From: Gemmatimonadaceae bacterium
GTDB taxonomy: Bacteria > Gemmatimonadota > Gemmatimonadetes > Gemmatimonadales > Gemmatimonadaceae
Reading direction: 5' to 3'
Assembly: GCA_036496605.1 (NCBI GenBank)
Contig: DASXKV010000054.1
Span: 186,001-250,000, forward strand
DNA: 64,000 nt
The translations under genes were made by a program, and so were the position numbers. The notes beneath the pieces were generated by a model. It was given only the letters and a program-made list of their open reading frames with translations. It searched no databases and was not told the origin of the DNA. This document shows positions 60,915 to 64,000 of the stretch, one piece after another. Position 1 is the stretch's first letter. Each line of letters begins with the position of its first letter.

Positions 60915-62006
60915 ATGCGCATTCATCTGACCGTCCTGCTTTTGCTCGCTGCCGTGTCGCTATCCGCGCAGCAAGTTCCCGAAATCCCCTTCGACGCGAG
61001 CGTGGACTTTCTCAAGCTCCCCGCCGGGATGAATTTCGGCGAGGTGGCCGGCGTCGCAATCGATGCCCGGCGTCACCTGTACGTGTTCAGCCGAACCGGC
61101 TCGCGCAGCACCGTCCACGGCGCCAGCGCGGCGCAGCTCTTCGAGTTCGGACCCGACGGCGCATTCATTCGCGAGATCGGCAAGGACCTATATGGTTTTG
61201 CGTTTGCTCACACCGTGCGTGTCGACGCGAACGGCAATCTGTGGGCGACGGACGAAGGCACGAACATGATCGTCGAGTTCAATCCGGCGGGACGTGTGCT
61301 GATGGTCCTCGGCCGTCGCGCGGAGGCGGTCGAAGCACCGCCAGCGCAGCCATTGCCGGGGACACAGGCGCGGCCCGGCTGGGGCACCTTCAATCGCCCG
61401 ACGGACGTCACCTGGGATCGTGAAGGCAATGTCTTTGTCGCCGATGGTTACAACAATTCGCGCGTCGTAAAGATCGACAAGCACGGCCGCTGGGTGAAAA
61501 CCTGGGGCGAGCGCGGCACGAGCCCCGGTCAGTTCAACATCCTGCATTCGATTGCGAGCGACATTGCGGGCAACATCTATGTCGCCGATCGGACCAACCG
61601 ACGCATTCAGGTGTTCGATCACGACGGTGCCTTCCTCCGCCAATTCACCATCGACGTCCCCTACGACAAGGAGCCTAACGTGATGGTCGGCGCAATGCCC
61701 GGCGCCAGCAGCAATCCGCTTTCGGTTTCCGGCGCGCCGTGGGCGATCTGTATCACGCCGGGTCCGAATCAGGTGCTGTTCAGCGCTGACGCCGTGCCGG
61801 GCCGGATTTACAAGCTCTCATTGGACGGCAAGGTCCTCGGCGTACTCGGCGACGCGGGAAAAGAGCCGAAGCAGTTTGGCTGGATTCACGAGATCGCCTG
61901 CCCTTCCGACAACGAGCTGTACGTGGCCGAGCTTCTGAATTGGCGCGTGCAGCGCATAGCGCTCAACCCTCGACGCACCCAGCACGCTTCGATATCTAAA
62001 CATTAG
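60915..62006 (+). CDS. Secreted NHL-repeat beta-propeller protein
   Basis: The product is 363 aa from ATG 60915, with ggag 8-11 nt upstream; the frame is open from 60813 but that part is repeat. The signal peptide ends SLSAQQ. NHL-type blades: TVRVDANGNLWATDEGTNMI, VTWDREGNVFVADGYNNSRV, VKIDKHGRWVKTWGERGTSP, SDIAGNIYVADRTNRRIQVF, DHDGAFLRQF, then IHEIACPSDNELYVAELLNW. Six-blade peptidyl-alpha-hydroxyglycine lyase-like propellers look like this, but no catalytic set is assured. Function unknown. Confidence 0.85.
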   Translation: MRIHLTVLLLLAAVSLSAQQVPEIPFDASVDFLKLPAGMNFGEVAGVAIDARRHLYVFSRTGSRSTVHGASAAQLFEFGPDGAFIREIGKDLYGFAFAHTVRVDANGNLWATDEGTNMIVEFNPAGRVLMVLGRRAEAVEAPPAQPLPGTQARPGWGTFNRPTDVTWDREGNVFVADGYNNSRVVKIDKHGRWVKTWGERGTSPGQFNILHSIASDIAGNIYVADRTNRRIQVFDHDGAFLRQFTIDVPYDKEPNVMVGAMPGASSNPLSVSGAPWAICITPGPNQVLFSADAVPGRIYKLSLDGKVLGVLGDAGKEPKQFGWIHEIACPSDNELYVAELLNWRVQRIALNPRRTQHASISKH

Positions 62007-62032
62007 TGCTCGTTCACGTCGGTGTCTCGACC

Positions 62033-64000
62033 TCAGCCTCCGGCGCGAAGAAGCTGTGCGGGGTCGACTCGCAGCGCACGACGCGAGGGCAGCCAGCACG
62101 AAGCACTGGCTGCGAGCAGCAGCACGCCGGCCACCAGCGAGTACGTCGCGGCGTCAGTCGGCTGGACGTGAAATAGGAGATTCGTCACGAGGCGGCTTGC
62201 GAGGAGGGCCACGCCGCACCCGACTACGACACCGATGACGACGATCGCGAGGCCCTGTCGCATAACGAGCCTGAGCACGCGGGGGGCATCGGCGCCTAAC
62301 GCCATCCGAACCGCAATCTCTGGTAAGCGTTGCGTCACCGAGTAGCCGATGACGCCGGCGAGCCCGGTCGCGGTGAGCAACAGCGCGAAGGCGGCGAACG
62401 CGGCGATGAGGGTCGTCGTTAGGCGCGGCTCGGCGAGCTGAGCACCCCGAATCTCCTCGAGCGTTTGTACATTCGAAATCGGCGTTTGGGCATCGACATC
62501 ACGCACGGCTGCCCGAAGCGCCGCGAGAATCGCCGGCCGGGGCCCCAACGTGCGCAGGAAGATGCGAACGTTCCCCGTCGGGCTGCCGAGCATCGGTGCG
62601 TAGATCTCGTCGGTGATGTCCGCGTCCAATCGACGCTGCCGCACGTCGCCGACGACGCCGATCACCGTGAGCCAGTGTTTCCCGCTATCGGGCGAGATGC
62701 GCGTCCCGATCGGGTCGTGGCCACCCCAATACGTCTGCACGAGTCGGGCGCCCAGGAGGACGGGCGGCGCGAGCGTGTCGCGGTCCGCGAGCGTGAAATC
62801 CCTCCCTCGCAGCAACGGTATGCCGACGGTACGGAAGTATCCCGGGCTGATCGCGATCGCCTCGGCGTGAGGGAGCTGCACGCCACTGGAGGGGGCGATG
62901 CCCTCGATTTCGAAGCTGAGCTGCGTTTGTTGGGCCCCGTTGAGAGGCAGCGTGCTCGCCATCGCGACGGACGAGACGCTCGGCAGTCCGTCCACGCGCC
63001 GCAACAACGCTTCGTCCACCGCGCTCACCTTCGCCCCAGTGTTGTACCTGGAGAAATTGAACGACAGTTGTGCCGTCAGCACGTTGTGCACGTCGATTCC
63101 GGCGTCGACGCGCTCGAGCTCGAAGAGACTGCGGCCAATGAGGCCCGCGCCGACAAGCATGACGAACGCGATCGCCACCTGGCCGACGACGAGCATATTC
63201 CTCATCCTGAGATCACCACGCGATCCCACGGAGGCAGTGTTGCCCTGACGAAGCGCGGCGGCGAAGCGGTTTTGTCGAAGGACCCGGAGGAAGGGCACCG
63301 CGGCCACCGCGAGGGCAATTACGAGTGACAGCGCGAGGGCAAACGCGAGTGCCGTCGCATCGATGTGAATCTCGTCCGCGCGTGGCGTGAGTCGCGTCGC
63401 TATCGAACGCAGCATGCCGATGCCACTCGTCGCGAGCGCCACACCGAGTCCGCCGCCGGCTAGGGCAAGGACCAGGCTCTCGAAGCTCAGCTGCCGATAG
63501 AGCCGTGCTTGATCCGCGCCGAGCGCGACGCGGAGCGCCATTTCGCGTGCGCGTCTCAGCTGCCGTGCGAGACTCAGATTAGCGACGTTGGCCATCGCCG
63601 CCAGGAGAAGAAAACCTGCCGTCGCAAAGAGGAGGTAAAGAATTGGCTTCGCCCGATTCGTCATCTCGTCGCGCGCGTCGATCAACGCGAAGTGCAGCCG
63701 CTGCTGGGCAGGATAGTCCGCTGGATAGGCGCCGTGGAACCGCGCGCTGAGGGCCGCGACCTCGGCTTGCGCGCGCTCGAGCGTCATACCCGGTTTCAGC
63801 ACCGCGAACGCGCCCACCATCCGATGATCGCGCGTATTCATCATCATTGGTGACGAGCGAAACGGACAGGCACCGGCAGGCATCCAGATGTCGTTCTCGT
63901 TAGGATAACTCGGGAGGGGCGGCAGGACGCCGACGACGCGGTGTATCTTATCGTTCATCGTGAACGTCGCGCCGACAATCGAGGGATCGCCGAAGAACTG
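62033..64000 (-). CDS. ADOP-family FtsX/MacB-like permease, N-terminus off window
   Basis: The frame is open from the stop at 62033 to the right edge; residues before the internal ATG 63958 (QFFGDPSIVGATFT) are clearly part of a MacB periplasmic domain, so the gene starts beyond 64000. It shows LLFATAGFLLLAAMANVANL, SLARQLRRAREMALRVALGA, FALLLTATGLAGVIGYSVTQ, RLPEIAVRMALGADAPRVLR and ends LPSRRALRVDPAQLLRAGG. This is the third permease of this family in the window. Two GCCTAACG words lie at 62294 and 62417. Confidence 0.9.
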   Translation of the reverse strand, partial: QFFGDPSIVGATFTMNDKIHRVVGVLPPLPSYPNENDIWMPAGACPFRSSPMMMNTRDHRMVGAFAVLKPGMTLERAQAEVAALSARFHGAYPADYPAQQRLHFALIDARDEMTNRAKPILYLLFATAGFLLLAAMANVANLSLARQLRRAREMALRVALGADQARLYRQLSFESLVLALAGGGLGVALATSGIGMLRSIATRLTPRADEIHIDATALAFALALSLVIALAVAAVPFLRVLRQNRFAAALRQGNTASVGSRGDLRMRNMLVVGQVAIAFVMLVGAGLIGRSLFELERVDAGIDVHNVLTAQLSFNFSRYNTGAKVSAVDEALLRRVDGLPSVSSVAMASTLPLNGAQQTQLSFEIEGIAPSSGVQLPHAEAIAISPGYFRTVGIPLLRGRDFTLADRDTLAPPVLLGARLVQTYWGGHDPIGTRISPDSGKHWLTVIGVVGDVRQRRLDADITDEIYAPMLGSPTGNVRIFLRTLGPRPAILAALRAAVRDVDAQTPISNVQTLEEIRGAQLAEPRLTTTLIAAFAAFALLLTATGLAGVIGYSVTQRLPEIAVRMALGADAPRVLRLVMRQGLAIVVIGVVVGCGVALLASRLVTNLLFHVQPTDAATYSLVAGVLLLAASASCWLPSRRALRVDPAQLLRAGG

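Larger units (their letters stand above)
2169..62424. repeat. Dispersed 8-bp word GCCTAACG / CGTTAGGC, about 50 copies
   Basis: Exact copies were located by eye at, among others, 2169, 2580, 3610, 4332, 5716, 8192, 8348, 9142, 12301, 13054, 15571, 16476, 16779, 17538, 17908, 18795, 19952, 23373, 25491, 29432, 30905, 31490, 31983, 34847, 35832, 36126, 36593, 37346, 37757, 39923, 41808, 42295, 44512, 44937, 45417, 49847, 50275, 50663, 51047, 52886, 53315, 54554, 55981, 56755, 57526, 59041, 60358, 61673, 62294 and 62417. About 27 read GCCTAACG and 23 read CGTTAGGC. Around ten more match 7 of 8. Most are inside genes. With base composition near 65% GC I estimate 2-3 copies by chance. Confidence 0.85.

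Noticed and set aside
1-64000. tRNA, rRNA or riboswitch genes
   Set aside because: No cloverleaf with CCA-end, rRNA-like block or known aptamer core was recognised by eye on either strand; a dedicated search could still find one.

Overview
The window looks like an accessory-rich but mostly intact stretch of a high-GC, Gram-negative soil-type chromosome. I infer Gemmatimonadota (Gemmatimonas/Gemmatirosa-like). The evidence is the combination of ADOP-type FtsX/MacB permeases with PadR or BTAD-TPR regulators, two very large VPS10/BNR-repeat secreted proteins, a SusC/SusD pair, many secreted peptidases with Tat or Sec signals, and an NHEJ locus (LigD and Ku). No rRNA, tRNA, complete insertion sequence, CRISPR or phage module was seen.

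Layout. 1-6.4 kb: a Tat-exported glycosidase-like protein cut by the left edge, a secreted amidohydrolase, and a padR-ADOP permease operon. 6.5-10.5 kb: a decayed island holding a DHFR-like reductase, a VOC protein, fragments of a TonB-type receptor and a sigma-like protein, a roughly 570-bp phased 21-bp repeat array, and an HNH endonuclease. 10.5-15.1 kb: a Pro/Gln/Asn-rich lipoprotein, then an outer-membrane protein translationally coupled to a di-haem cytochrome c peroxidase. 15.2-23.5 kb: padR plus a VPS10/BNR protein, then a leftward group of ROK sugar kinase, glycogen synthase and histidine kinase. 23.7-35 kb: SusC/SusD, DUF3761, S9 peptidase, M23 peptidase, a DsrE-like protein, an esterase, a DUF1080 protein, and a LiaF-like/YjbR coupled pair. 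35.5-40 kb: an MFS remnant, ligD diverging from ku, and a DUF72 gene overlapping ku. 40-49.6 kb: a UvrD-type helicase with a DnaQ exonuclease inside it, coupled to a small hydrolase; a beta-propeller protein; M1 and S9A peptidases. 49.6-64 kb: BTAD-TPR regulator plus ADOP, an F420/NADP reductase-like protein, DoxX, an aspartyl-protease remnant, a second VPS10/BNR protein, a SnoaL-like protein, Ogt, an NHL protein, and a third ADOP permease cut by the right edge.

How the genes fit together. Much of the gene content suggests an organism that digests extracellular protein and glycan: D-aminoacylase-like, S9, S9A, M1 and M23 enzymes, a SusCD pair, and BNR and NHL propellers, with carbon stored through glycogen. 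The NHEJ pair, the helicase-nuclease and Ogt form a scattered DNA-maintenance set.

The most striking non-genic signal is the 8-mer GCCTAACG (complement CGTTAGGC). By hand count it occurs about 50 times in 64 kb, in both orientations, mostly inside genes and often forcing rare TTA/CTA/AGG codons. I estimate 2-3 copies by chance. It behaves like a DNA-uptake-sequence or another genome-wide recognition word. Two further unusual layers are a family of imperfect hairpins built from iterated short words at gene ends, and GTCATCC-type palindromic elements, two of which sit in frame inside linkers of DNA-repair proteins.
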